A stretch of 64,000 bases of DNA from Watersipora subatra (Eukaryota; Bryozoa; Gymnolaemata; Cheilostomatida; Watersiporidae), in the NCBI RefSeq assembly GCF_963576615.1, contig NC_088717.1, forward strand, positions 1,327,001 to 1,391,000. The letters are read 5' to 3'. A program made the translations under genes and the position numbers. The notes beneath the pieces were generated by a model, which was not told where the DNA came from, made no database searches, and was given only the letters and a program-made list of their open reading frames with translations. Positions 51,039 through 63,306 of this stretch are shown here, one piece after another. Position 1 is the stretch's first letter. Each line of letters begins with the position of its first letter.

Positions 51039-54000
51039 TCAAGAAGGACCCGTACCACGGGGCTTTATATCTGAAGTCTTGTCAGCTTTAGCCTGTCTGT
51101 AGCTGATGATCATCGGGCGTCCTTTCAGTCTATATCCGCAGAGAGTGTGCAGACAACGTGATGCAGTTTCGATGTCTGTGAAACAGTTTCATTGATTATC
51201 TTTAGCAGATGTCAAAACAAGCTATTGGTAGGGTGATTGAACAACTTATCTCTAAGCCCGCTATCTATAGACAACCATAATAGTTATACATGTATATAAT
51301 AGCTATACATATGTATATTAGCTATACGTGTGCATATTAACTATGCATTTGTGTAATACCGTAGTTATGCACATGCATATTAGCTATACACACGTCTATA
51401 AGCTATAGATATGCATATTAGCTATACACATGTACATGTATATTAGCTATACACATGTATATTACCTATGCATTTGTATAACAGCTGTACATATGCACAT
51501 TAGCTATATACAAGTATAATTGTTGTACACAGGTATTCTAGCTATATATACATGTATATATGGGTGTCTGCTGTACATATGTATATCAGCGATATACACG
51601 TATATTAGTTATATACATGTATTCTAGCTATATATATGCATACTTGCTATACACACATGTACTAGCTTTACATTTACACTAGCTATACATGTGTATACAA
51701 GCTACATGCATGTATACGAGCCAAACTTGTGTACACTCGCTATAGAAATGTATGCTAGCAAATATACCAAGTACACATGTTAGTTATTCATGTGTATATC
51801 ACCTCTGTACACGCCAAATAGCTACAGACATGTACATGTATATTAGCTATGCATACAGACATAAGGAATACATATATATATATAGAACTGCTATAAGTAT
51901 GTTTATCAAAGCCAACAATCTTGCTATTAATATTTCTATAACCCAACTGGGTCAATAACTATTACAATACACATTCCCACTTGCGCTGTAAGCAAACCCA
52001 CGCACTCTACGAGGTCTACCAACCAGCACACGTGACGAAGGCCTGGCCACTCATTTTGCCTTTCATCAGCTTGCAGCTGATTGGTTCATCGCCAGGAACC
52101 CGGAACCTTCCAAACAGATGAATAAGATGTGCGTCCTTCACCCCTGACCCAAGATTTTTCACATACAAGGTCTACAAATATTAAAGACACTCATAATAAA
52201 TACAGAGAGCGTTTGAGCAGAATACAGCATATGTAAGTAAAATAATTTATAAAGTTAAACAGAATTTATTAATTGTAGTATGATAGTACTAGTAATACTA
52301 GACTGCGGACCTGACCTTACACGGGGAGCCGGGTGAATAACTTGAGAATTTAGGTAAGAGTTTGATCTCTTCCAGAGAGAGCCTGTTAGAGTAGATGGAG
52401 TCATCAGAGACATCAAGGTCCTTGTCTTTCTCCCGAGGACCAACAAACCCTGGAATATCAGAAATACATAGCTTAAGTATTCATGACATAGTAATAATTC
52501 ATATTTATACATTGTATGTTATAGACTGTATGTTATAGACTGTATATGTTACTTATGTACATGTACATGTTATAGACTGTATATGTTATAGACCGTATAT
52601 GTTACTGATGTACATGTTTATGTTATTTGAACTCGGAACCTACAGTTGTCCAGACTTGATTGCCACCCAACACACTACGCATCCAACTGGCTATACTAAT
52701 GAATGATTGTGCACATACTTATGCAGTGCTTGCAAAAAAATTAGCATAACTGATGTGTAACGTCATGACATATGGCATCAATCGTTAAGCTGGCGTTTTG
52801 GCTCTTATTATAGTAAAGATTTAAAATAGCTCAAGTTACTAACATAAGTTACTAATATTTCCTGGGTAATTATTTTATTACTCGTGCAACGCCAGACATT
52901 CAACTAGTAGTTATCCGTAATGCAGTTTGTCATGATTTTCTGATCTTTTTAGAATTCTTGAAGTCATAATAACACCCCCTGACACCTCAATAAGACAGAG
53001 CTAAGGTTTGTTGAGACGATGGATCTTGATCGACCTTGTGAACTGTACTTTCATTTGAAATAAGGAAAAACCGGTAGGGTGGGGCCTAGATTGAGTGTTA
53101 GAGGAAATACCGTGATAAATATAAAACTATGGGTGTTACTAATAGTAAAGGTTGACAGAAGATAGAGAAGGTTGGAGATTTTGAAGGAGAAAAAATGACC
53201 AGAGTCATAGTTGTACTGATAGACTGCTATGATGATGATAGTGGATATAGCTATAGAAGAGCACATATTCATCTAAGTATGCAGAAGACTTTTGTGACAA
53301 GAGGCATGCATGTACAGTGAGTGCTCCTACAACATAGATAATCCGTTCCAGGAATGTTTACGTTATGAGGATTTTATGTTATAAGAATAGTAAAATACAT
53401 GTAAATTGCCTAATCCGTTCCAAGATCTTTCCAAACTCACTCCCTTTAGGCATACAAAAAGAAAAAACTTGACTGGAATTTTTTAATTAGTAGGCTGTAC
53501 CGTAACTGCAGCATTATAAGTTTGCTCAGACAACTTTTCTCCTTTTTATGATCAATCTCACTGGTTTTATAGACCATGTTGCAGTAGTTCTACAATAAGT
53601 TGATGAGGGAAAGTACATCTTTAACGTGCACTGACAACGATTTGTTTGTTCATCTTAACTGCAATGTGTTGTCTTCAAAGTAAAACTAATAACAAATATT
53701 TTATATATCTAGAAGAAAGCAAAACAACAAAATATTTTCCAAAAAAACAGTGCTACTTGTTCGCCCTCTATCTTTATATAGCGGGTCAAGGTTAGGATGA
53801 AAGAGAACTTTTGACGATACTCCAACTTGTGACAGTCGGATTGGTGGACCGATGCTGTAATACCTGCACCAATCAATCACCTTTATATGTGTTTAGTCTT
53901 TATAAACGATGCAAAACTCCCCTATTCTATGTTCTGTTGACACACCTAACGATCTATCACGACTAACTAGATTGTTGCAAAAGTTATATACATATATAGT

Positions 54001-57000
54001 ATGTAAGTTTAACGCTATACGAACGTTGTTTTTTCTTTCACAAGTTCAGCGAGATAGATTACCATTCAAATTAAATTTGAGAACTCGCCCGACTGCACTC
54101 TACGTTATATGGAATTTTTTCGTAGTAGGAAGCAAAAACTTCACATAAATTTTTACGTCATCTGGAATTCAAATTATAGGAGGTATACGTTATAGGGGCT
54201 CCTACTGTAGGCCATAACTAATGACATATCTTGCAGTTGGTTAAATTTGTTATGACAGATGTAACATCAGTTGACATCCTGTACAAAGTACTAATTGCGC
54301 AGTTAGAATCTTTCACTGATTTACGAGCTAAAATAGATCATAAATACCCTCATGCGCAGGCAATTTAGGTACGACGGGTGTCCATGGATTAGGGAACGGG
54401 TCACCGTAGTCCGGAAAAGCGAGTTTCCTGTTAGAGAGATCCTCAGCTAACTCCCTTAGCTGCGAGTCAAGTGTGTCTGAACTCCCACTTGAAGCTGACT
54501 TCAATACTAAAGCTGACAGTTTCTGCTGCTCTGTTCGACCTGTAACCAGCTGATAAATACATCAATGACCACAAAAAAATCGGATAAATTGAATTATAGT
54601 CTTACAAAAATATATTTAGTTTGATTGAGTTTAAGGGTCTACTTGCAACAAAATTCACATTACAGTTATTTGGTATCAAAAGATTCCCCAGGTCTTACTC
54701 TGCTGTGTTGCAGATGCAAAATATGTACAAATGTGTTTATAAGCTCTTAAAAGCTCAAAAACGAACAGTTAATCGCAGCCATCACGAAAGCGGCCGTAGG
54801 TTGGAATCCTTTATTTAATTTTTGTTTCAAGTCAACCTTTAAATAGAATACAGTATAAATCTATAATATATTTTGGTTAATGAGTATCTTTGAAACAAAA
54901 TACATCAGTTTAATAAGTATTCAATATGAAACTTAATGGTTATTTAAAAAAACTAAAGATTGTCAAAAATTTAAAGTACAACAAACATGTTTTAAATTGG
55001 ACTCTTGGGTAAATTGAGGTGGTAATGAGATTTGGGTATAGTGATCTATTATAGTATCAATTACTGCTCTGTTACCTCAGGTTACCTGAGGCTCAGATAG
55101 AAAGCTGAATTGCTGAACCAAAGGTTTATACTATACCTGAGTGATCTTGGAAAACAGCTGGTAAATTGAATTTCAACTAAAAACTTTCAATTACTGCTCT
55201 GTTACCTCAGGTTACCTGAGGCTCAGACAGAAAGCTGAATTGCTGAACCGAAAGTTTATACTATGCCCGAGTGATCTTGGAAAACATCTGGTAAATTGAA
55301 TTTTAACTAAAAACTTTTTTTCAAATATCAAAATTTATTTTCTCTTCTTTTTGCTTTTGATTTCCTCTTTTATTTAAAACAGGTTTATGCTACAATTACA
55401 AGAAAGTAAGTGTGATGTACACACTTGTTTATACTTAAGCTTAAAAATAAAAATAATTTTTACTATGAAACAATTTTGCCATAACAATTTCTGCCAACTT
55501 AAATTGCGCAGACTCTGTATAAAGAGAGCATCATAATATTGATATTGTGGTTGTCATGGTAACTTTGTGCAAAACTTGAAAATAAAGTAACCAAATACTG
55601 CAATAAAATCATTTAAGTATTTTAGAGCAAGCTACAAGAAATAGATCTATTTTAGTGATCGAAAAAAGAAAGCGACTCCAACATAGCACTAACACACCTT
55701 CATAACAACTACTACTCTGTACAGGCATCAGGTTAATTACAGTGCGTTTAAGCCAATAATATGTAATGAAAAGTACCTCATTTCACAAGTTGTCTTCTCT
55801 TACAACAGAAAAACTTACATCTAAAGTCAGGCCTCGACATACAGGAAACTCGAAATATGAGCAGAATTTCGAGGAAGTTTCTTCTTTGAGATACGAGTCA
55901 TCTTTAAAATACTAGCATACGAGCCAGTTGTCGATGGCCACTATATGGCCATGTATGCGGGAGGCCGCTTTCAAGAACAGCATCGCTCGGTCTTTCTCCT
56001 CGAATCAGTTTGAAAAAAGGTTTTAGAAGCTTAGCTAAAACTTGGGAGTAAAAGCAAAAACTCAACCGAAAATGGATAATAAAAAATTAATATGACAAAA
56101 TGTAAGTTTAGTAAAAGATAAAACTTAGCTTTAAGTGTGTGTTTACTAAGTTAATTTCATTCAAGTTAAATTCAACGTTTCTGTTGGTAGCTTCACAAAA
56201 GTTTAGAGTAATGAACATGTTGCTGTCAAGTCTCTCTCAGATTACCGTTAGCCACTACGTCTGTCTTGAAGGTAAACACTTACTGCAGTGTACAGGGTAA
56301 GGCTACATTTTGTTTCAGATTTTAACAACTAAATAGGTACTTGTTACTCTGTTAGCATAGGTACTGAATTACAACAACTAAAAACACATTTTTCTACCGC
56401 AATATTCTGTTTTATGTAGATTTTTTCATAGTTTTGTAACGGATCAAACTGTATTTAGTTATGTTATATAAGAAATAGTGCATTGAAACACGAGTAATTG
56501 ACATACGAGTCGGTCCTAGAACACATTAAGCTCGTTTGCCGAAGTACGACTGTATAGATGTGATGGTTAAAAAGAAATAGTAGAAACATATACTTTTCTG
56601 CATGGGAAGAAAACTTTGCATATCTAAGATTACATGGACATTTTTTAGTTCTTAGGAACAATTTGATTGGTTGCAAGCATTGACCAACATAAACAGTCGA
56701 GCTACAATAATAACAACCAATATCAAGCCAACTGCTGCCACTGAGAGTATATCACACAAGCACCTGTCAGCAAGTGGAAAGGGCCATGAGAAAGAGAGGT
56801 AAATGCGAATGTACAGGTATGAATAAGATATTTTATTCTGGCTTAGATGATATGGTCAACTAAAAATGAACTTCTGTTAAAGGCACTCGACTGTTTTTTA
56901 TTTTAACCAGCTGCAGTATGTTAGCTAAATCAACCAACCAAGTCACAAGAGTTTCTGGCCAACAGCTATGAACAGAGTCTCATGATGCCATGCATTGAGT

Positions 57001-57230
57001 GATACAATGTGGCAGTAACATCTTTCTTGTCTAACATACATAGCCTTAGTACCTTGATTGAGCGCTGCCTCTAGCTCAAGCTTGTGTCTAGACACAGACT
57101 GAGCTGTAGAAAAACCTCCCTCAGTCTTCAACTCTTTCTCATGTAACTTTAGCCTTCTCTCTATATCCTCTAGCCTTAGTTTCAACATCTCAGGATTAGT
57201 TGTCATCACCCCCTCCTTATCGGAATCACG
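51039..57230 (-). CDS. RBM41: RBM41-like RNA-binding protein, last five coding exons (partial)
   Basis: Exons in order are 57053-57230, 54348-54539, 52316-52449, 52030-52171 and 51039-51175. They are joined in matching phases 1, 1, 0 and 1 with GT-AG introns, giving 260 residues and a stop. The first exon begins RDSDKEG and carries a charged helix (LRLEDIERRLKLHEKELK) then LELEAALNQG, as in vertebrate RBM41 ahead of its linker. Exon 3 holds LSLEEIKLLPKF. Exons 4-5 encode one RRM: RNP2 LYVKNL, RNP1 KMSGQAFVTY, and the last strand GYRLKGRPMIISY. RBM41 is a paralogue of the U11/U12-65K protein and has been linked to minor-spliceosome snRNAs, so a nuclear RNA-binding role is likely. Donors AAG|GTCAGG and ACGT|GTGCTG are weak. 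N-terminal exons were not found up to 64000. Confidence 0.85.
51280..51860. repeat. Degenerate tagctatacacatgtatat repeats in the last RBM41 intron
   Basis: Roughly 18-20 base imperfect units of tagctatacacatgtatat, ending just upstream of the intron's 5' half. Confidence 0.75.
52600..52915 (-). mobile_element. tRNA-derived SINE in an RBM41 intron
   Basis: The minus strand reads tagccagttggatgcgtagt (A-box side) and gtaggttccgagttcaaat (B box, close to GGTTCGANTCC). The plus-strand end has ttattactcgtgcaacgcca then gacattcaactagtag, matching the tail of the 60630 copy. Confidence 0.75.
53315..54207. mobile_element. 893-bp non-autonomous DNA element, TA target duplication, in an RBM41 intron
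   Basis: Ends CAGTGAGTGCTCCTACAAC and the inverse of CAGTAGGAGCCCCTATAACG, flanked by TA on both sides. The first 600 or so bases match 63307-64000. No intact transposase frame; a 79-codon frame inside is probably incidental. CAGT-type ends with TA duplications resemble Tc1/mariner-pogo elements. Confidence 0.8.
54635..54838. mobile_element. 204-bp internally deleted TTAA element in an RBM41 intron
   Basis: Left end gggtctacttgcaacaaaat and right end tttgtttcaagtcaacct, flanked by TTAA (54631-54634 and 54839-54842). It is a short version of the element at 48929-49800. Confidence 0.8.
54880..55820 (+). repeat. Dispersed repeat, inverse partner of 47400-48510
   Basis: Contains a roughly 126-bp direct duplication (about 55068-55193 and 55194-55320). 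Each half holds the small palindrome acctcaggttacctgaggct. Confidence 0.65.
55822..56554. mobile_element. 733-bp TA-flanked DNA element in an RBM41 intron
   Basis: Left end TA-AAGTCAGGCCTCGACATAC. Right end is the inverse of TACAGTCGTACTTCGG. Internal gacatacgagtcggtcctag also occurs, inverted, at 63055-63285. No transposase frame. Confidence 0.65.
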
Positions 57231-57239
57231 CTAAAATGA

Positions 57240-58020
57240 GACTAAACTATAAGCACATAAACGACAAGTGCCAACAGTGAATAACATTAGATTTATAGTC
57301 TTTCCTAAACAAGCAGTAAGTCTATTAATGATATACCTAATAATATAAACTTGCTTATTAATATTCCTCATATCGTAGTCAGGAGGTTTATCACTTTATA
57401 TAATATATATTACAGCATATTATATACTAGAAATTCCCGTCATACAGCCCACGACCAAAGTGATATTGGAAAGAAAAAAGGGTACTGATAGTTGAGAAAT
57501 GCAATATTAGCAGCCAAATGGCACTGCAGTGCAATAGGAGAACTGCAATGGTAGCTACAATGGTAGCTGTAATGTACTGGGTGTTATTATGTACAAAAAA
57601 ACAGATATAATGAAAGGAAAAGATTATATGTTTATATCTTCCCTCTGCAATAGGAGAAATGCAATATTAGAAGTGAAATGCACTGATATTATTAGAATAA
57701 CCAATATTATTAATATAGCAATATAGAAGCAATAGAAAACCGATGCACAATTTTGTTTACATTTCAAAACGTCATAGAAACCAATATCAAGAAGTTGTGA
57801 TATTTATCTAGATTTTTAGAAAATCTATTTAACAAAATTATTTAGAAAAAAATAATAACAGTAACATATTGCCTAACATCGGTCACTATATACTTCGATC
57901 TTGTAAATTCGAATGATTATTCTTATAATTAAATCTTATAAAATCGAATAATCATTCTTATAATTAAACATCGTAATAATCTTATAAGAATCATTAGAAA
58001 CATATCATCGTCATTTACTT
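57240..58020. other. No gene recognised
   Basis: Upstream of the first RBM41 exon found. It holds a few related phrases (gcaatattagaagtgaaatg / gcaatattagcagccaaatg) and, at 57905-57990, inverted repeats of attcttataatta. No exon of RBM41 was seen. Confidence 0.4.
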
Positions 58021-58064
58021 TACTTTCAATGCTTTAGACATCAGTTGGAATACCAAAGTACTCA

Positions 58065-58275
58065 TTATAAGTGTCCAAAATGTCAGTTACTTTGAAATCG
58101 GCAAAAAAGAAAGGATTGCTTTTCAGTACTTCTACGTTTGTTACAAAAACCTTCGGCAATTGGACAATATCATAGACTGGTGAAATGTGCACGTTTTTCT
58201 CGTGAAATGCGCACGACTTAATGGTTCTACTCTCTGTCGCACGGCCTTCTCTTCGTTTCGTTGGCCGGTCTTAAT
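58065..58275 (-). CDS. Unrecognised exon-like ORF ending in a stop
   Basis: A minus-strand frame without ATG runs through SPVYDIVQLPKVFVTNVEV and then PFFFADFKVTDILDTYNEYF to TAA. Composition looks like real protein rather than a chance frame (aromatic and aliphatic clusters, no low complexity). Upstream acceptors are weak. I recognise no family. It may be the 3' exon of a gene, or a transposon fragment. Confidence 0.3.
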
Positions 58276-58388
58276 TTTGATTAAAAAAGGCTTGTCAAAG
58301 TTTTAATAACAATTTTAGGCCTAATTAATCTGTTTATTTATGTATAATCCGATCAGATGGGTAAGGTTTAGGATATTGTTTACAAGTT

Positions 58389-58628
58389 TTAAAGAATTGG
58401 TAACATATTTAAATAGGTTTTTATGTGTTTTGTAGCGTTATTATAATTAAACGACTCTATTGAAAAATGGTTAAATTTGTTGATGAGATTTCGGTACAAG
58501 GGTTTGCGACGGCCGTTGATGAATAATTTTTGTGAGTTGTGTGCACATATGCATTTATCATAAAGCTCCCAAACAATCGCTTCACTCGAGTTTGGTGGTG
58601 GGATTATATTATGCTGAAAAATTAAAAA
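58389..58628 (-). CDS. Unrecognised candidate terminal exon
   Basis: On the minus strand a good acceptor (tttttaatttttcag) is followed by an open frame HNIIPPPNSSEAIVWELYD, then a basic stretch (NGRRKPLYRNLINKF), then KTYLNMLPIL and TAA. AATAAA follows about 60 bases after the stop. These features fit the last exon of a minus-strand gene. No upstream exon or homologue was recognised. It lies 5' of the RBM41 exons on the same strand, so RBM41's own N-terminal exons would have to lie beyond it. Confidence 0.35.
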   Translation of the reverse strand, partial: FLIFQHNIIPPPNSSEAIVWELYDKCICAHNSQKLFINGRRKPLYRNLINKFNHFSIESFNYNNATKHIKTYLNMLPIL

Positions 58629-58639
58629 GCATTTCAAAT

Positions 58640-59100
58640 TAGTTACTATACTTTTGATTAGCGCCTTTAATTAAAAATAATTTATTGTAAGCTCAAATAA
58701 TTAAATATGTTTTATTAATAATAACTAGAATCCTGACAGTCTAGTCACTCTAGTGTGCTGTAATCTAAAAAATCTGTTGTAATTACTATACATACAATCA
58801 TTTGAGAATGCTAGTGAGTTGTTAGTGTCGGTCAACCATCCTAAAGTTGGAAGTTCTAATCCTTTATGATGCAATCTTTTTCAAAACCTCAAACTGTGGC
58901 TTCGGACACAACTCTTATTATAGTAAAAATTTGTTCTTATTCTGCTTAGTGAATTAATAATAATAAATTGTTGTAATAATTAAGAGATGATTAAATATGT
59001 TAATTGATTTAATTTAATTAAACAGCCTAATCTAAACCATCAATAGTTATCATTTAAATCTGTATCTGGTGAAATATAGCGCAACAAAATTACACTGATG
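58640..59100. other. AT-rich spacer, nothing recognised
   Basis: No exon, repeat or regulatory site identified. Confidence 0.4.
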
Positions 59101-59104
59101 ATAC

Positions 59105-59380
59105 ACTTTCTAAAAAGGGTTGTTTTACCCTACATGGTGCACTCGTCCAAAAAACTATGTAATAGCCTACTACATGTATATCACTTGCTTAAAAAGAATT
59201 GTCTTATCCTGCATAGATTACTAATGCGATACACAGTATAAAAAGCCTACTAAATCTTTTGCCCAACAAGAGTTGTCTTCCCCTGAATAGATTACTAACA
59301 TAATACACGGTATGAAAGCCTACTAAATTTCGTGATCAGAAAGAGTTGTCTTACCGTGTACATATTACCACGAGAAAACA
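59105..59380. repeat. Degenerate 72-75 bp tandem repeat, about 4 units
   Basis: Units share aagagttgtcttaccctg, agattactaa and agcctactaaat with indels. Confidence 0.65.
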
Positions 59381-59851
59381 ATACCAAAGACCCAATAAAA
59401 CTGCTAGATGAGGGTTGTTTTGCGTTCACTGAGTAGCTTTATGAAAAGCTGTATAACTATTGCACATGATCAGCCCAGAAAACCAATGATTGGGCTTTAA
59501 TTTACTTTATTGTCTGTGCACCTGATTAGTTAGAGCTTTGAGAAGGGATAAAATATTAAACTACAATAGATATTGTCAAGTATTTAACCAATCTGTGGTT
59601 ATATAATTTAACAACATCTATTGAGTCAAAGGAGTATATGTTAGAGTTTACACGAGCATATTACACCCTGTATGTTGGACTGTGACTTGAATGACTAGGG
59701 TGATTGGTACTGGGATGGTGCTAACAAATAGCGAACACAAAACTTATATTCACAGTCTAAAATAAATAAGATTAACTAAATGCTGCAAAATAAAGAAAAC
59801 TGTAAATTTTTAAAAATTTATTGTTTTAAATAGTGAATAATAACTCTTTAG

Positions 59852-60312
59852 CACCATTTAAGACGCACACTCTGTCTTGTACAATCATTTATGACTCACA
59901 CTCTGTCTTGTACAATCATTTGTGACTCACACTCTGTCTTGTACAATCATTTATGACTCACACTCTGTCTTGTACAATCATTTGTGACTCACACTCTGTC
60001 TTGTACAACCATTTATGACTCACAATCCGTCTTGTACAATCATTTGTGACTCACACTCTGTCTTGTACAACCATTTATGACTCACACTCTGTCTTGTACA
60101 ACCATTTATGACTCACACTCTGTCTTGTACAACCATTTGTGACTCACACTCTGTCTTGTACAACCATTTGTGACTCACACTCTGTCTTGTACAACCATTT
60201 ATAACACACAATCCGTCTTGTACAACCATTTATAACTCACACTCTGTCTTGTACAACCATTTATGAGTCACACTCTGTCTTGTACAACCATTTATGACTC
60301 ACACTTCCTCTT
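59852..60312. repeat. 31-bp minisatellite, about 15 units
   Basis: Unit gactcacactctgtcttgta then caaccatttat, with few substitutions. Confidence 0.95.
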
Positions 60313-60629
60313 GCACACTAGTAGTTATATTCATTACTGATACCCACATACTTTAGTTGACACTTATCAGCTAAAGGAGTAAAATATCATAATTATTGAC
60401 TATCAACTTTCATCATACTTTACCCTATAAATCTGCTTAACAAATGTCAGTGTTCTCAATAACTGATAGTTGTATGAGGAAACAGCAAATATTATTTCTA
60501 ACAAAACTATATTGAGAGGGCTAGCAGACAAGACTTGAAATTATATGTTGAATAAATATTAACTTATTAAATTTTAACTGCAAAGAATTGAACAAAATTG
60601 ATTTTCAAATCGGTTTGATTTGGTTTTAA

Positions 60630-61020
60630 ACTTTTTCTATCCACTACGCTACACAGCCTATTTGCTATACAACTGAATAATTGTGCACATACTTAAAACA
60701 TCGGTGAAAATATACCCACCTAGATTGCTTGCAAAAATATTATTGGTTACCACTAGCGCGCTTAAAGAACATGATTACATGAGAGATCATGATAGATAAT
60801 GTAATGATTATTAGCACGGCTCTTATTATAGTAAAGCTTAGGACTAGCGAAAGTTACTAAAATTCAGTAAGTACAGAAACGTAGCCAATGACAACTAAAT
60901 TATCTGCCACAGTTGATAAACTGTTTTAAATTTTGAACGAATGTATATGTTGATTAAAAATAAATTTTCTGTGCAACAACCTTTTTATTACCCATGCAAT
61001 GCCGGACGTTCAACTAGTAT
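60630..61020 (-). mobile_element. tRNA-derived SINE copy
   Basis: On the minus strand tgtagcgtagtggatagaaa resembles an A box. The plus-strand side has ataattgtgcacatactt, a cggctcttattatagtaaag phrase, and ends ttacccatgcaatgccggac then gttcaactagtat. Confidence 0.7.
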
Positions 61021-61029
61021 TAATATATT

Positions 61030-61956
61030 TAAAACTACAATCATTTGATTATTGGTTATGCACAAGATTCAAAGATTTCAATAGCTTTCTTTTTCATACA
61101 AACTTACTGTTCAGTATAAAATACAAACACTTCGAAACATTGCAGTCGTAAACAAGACAATTTACGTAAACAATGTTTCTTATTGGAAAAAAGAAAATCA
61201 ATTTTTACCATGAGAAAAAACTGTGATTATGAACATTGGACAATGAAAATGTGTGAAGTTATTTTTATGCTTCTGATACTATTAGGTTCTACTGTCCAGA
61301 TATGAAACTGTAAAACTATTTACTGTAATATTTAATCTTGTGAAAGGAAAATGTTGACCAAAAACTGTTGGTACAGTCGTCACTCTCAGAGCTGTCAATA
61401 TTCTATAAATATAGCTATTAGCATACAGATAACTCTATTAATAGAAAGCTCTATGGTTGAATGATCCCATTAAAGCTTTTACTATTCATGAGTCTAGAAT
61501 ATTCTGCTAACAAAAAACCTACAAAGTTGAAGTCATTACGGGGAAGAGCTTGCCAATAGATTATTCATATAGCAGGATGTTTTGTAAAGGTCTGCCAAAC
61601 GTCCCATCAATTGAATACTTAAAGATTTTAAGGACAAACCAACTTCCACCATTAGAATCAGGAAATTTTGAGAGAGAATGTATCACTGAATCAAGTTTAT
61701 GGTGAATCTAGAATGTTCTAGACTGTTTGCAGTTCTTAATTTTAAAATTATGACAAAACTAACCGTTCCTGTTAGACAAGTAGTTTTTAAAAATGCCTTT
61801 AGGCACCAATACTTAAATGAGAGAGTGGTATGAGTTTTACAAAAATATGTTAATTGTGACAGATAAGAAAAAGCTCATGATATTTTAATTTTAAACTCAT
61901 GAACTCCGAAATAAAAACTATCTTTTACTTACAGTATGCTAAATCATCCGTTGTGA

Positions 61957-61960
<4 letters not shown>
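61030..61960. other. No gene recognised
   Basis: A 38-codon minus-strand frame near 61560-61680 (FPDSNGGSWFVLKIF...) was seen but lacks context. Confidence 0.4.

Positions 61961-61961
<1 letters not shown>

Positions 61962-62040
<79 letters not shown>
61962..62040. repeat. (AT)n microsatellite
   Basis: About 39 uninterrupted AT units. Confidence 0.98.
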
Positions 62041-62042
<2 letters not shown>

Positions 62043-62044
62043 CA

Positions 62045-63050
62045 GAGGCATAATGAAAACCTGACCACGAGAGACTTCGTCATACTTTAGGCTTTAGATT
62101 TATTTGTACAACTTTCTGCTAGCAGAATTTGAAACCTAAATAACATCTTGTTTGAAAGGAGACTTTAAAAAAGGTTTGAATCAGAAGTAATTTTATGGGT
62201 TATTTTAAATACGCTCAATTCTGACTTAATAGGAATATAAAATTGCTCAAGATTAAATTGCTAGTTTAAACATGGGTTGAAATCTTACCAATTTATTTAA
62301 TCAATTATTAACTTGAAAAGTTCACCTTAATGCAAAAGGCTACTTTAAATAAATTTGGTTGAAAAAATTAGGAAAAAAATAAGTTTTTGAAACTGAACTT
62401 GAAAATTCCTCATTAGAAACATAAACAAATTACTTTAAACAGAGTAAAGATGTTAGAAAATACGTTAAAAATCAGGAGACAGTTTCAAAATTTTTTGTAA
62501 TCGTAAATGTTTTATTTTTACATAGTTACAATTAAACAACCATTGTTGACGCTTTAGTGTTCTTCAATTAAAAAACTATGAGAGGACATCTCAAATTGGA
62601 ATATTAATAGAGAATTCCCTTTGCACACAAATCATTGCAATATTGATTACTTGAGGAATACAGTGTATAAAACATTTATATAATAAATTTCTCTGTAACA
62701 AGACTTTATCTTTATCTTCTTAGGGCCAGAGAGCTGGCCAGTAGCCAATGTTGATTCTGAACTTTAACCAAACTCTGGTGAGATGTTGAGAGGCATGACT
62801 AAATACTTTGACACTCTGCCAACTTCAAACCAGTGTCTGAATGTCAGCTATAGTACAATTACAATGAGGTAATAAGTAGACACAGGACCGGAACAGCTGC
62901 TTCTTCTCAGATAAAAAAGGTAAGAAATGTATTTCATTGAATATATAATGCTAAACAGGGTGTAAGAAATGTTTAGCTGTCTAATCAGATTCCCTGATGT
63001 ACGCGAGTGAGCCTTGTTATCAGAAGTCTGCCAACCAAAAGTGCTTCCTT
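62045..63050. other. No gene recognised
   Basis: A stretch at 62723-62920 is bounded by an acceptor-like tatcttcttag and a donor-like aaaag|gtaaga on the plus strand but is not open in any frame. If transcribed it would be a non-coding exon. Confidence 0.35.
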
Positions 63051-63054
63051 ATGC

Positions 63055-63285
63055 TTCTGTTAATACTAGATGACATCTCGATATACGAGCATAATGTGTT
63101 CTGGGACTGAGCTTGTATGTCAATTTACTCGTGTCTCAAGGCACTATTTCCTATATAAAATAACTAAATACAAATTAATCTGTTACCATACAATGAAAAA
63201 AAATATAAGACAGGATATTACAGTAGGAAAACTTGTTTTAACTCTTGTAAATTTGTTTGCATGGTAAAAAAAGTAGCAAATACCT
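63055..63285 (-). mobile_element. End fragment of the 55822-56554 element family
   Basis: Inverted copy of that element's right end: catctcgatatacgagcata and gagcttgtatgtcaatttac. The rest is missing. Confidence 0.65.
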
Positions 63286-63306
63286 ATTTAGTAACTAAAG
63301 TATGTA

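Noticed and set aside
62723..62920. Plus-strand exon with acceptor- and donor-like ends
   Set aside because: Stops in all three frames and no partner exon; could only be a non-coding exon.
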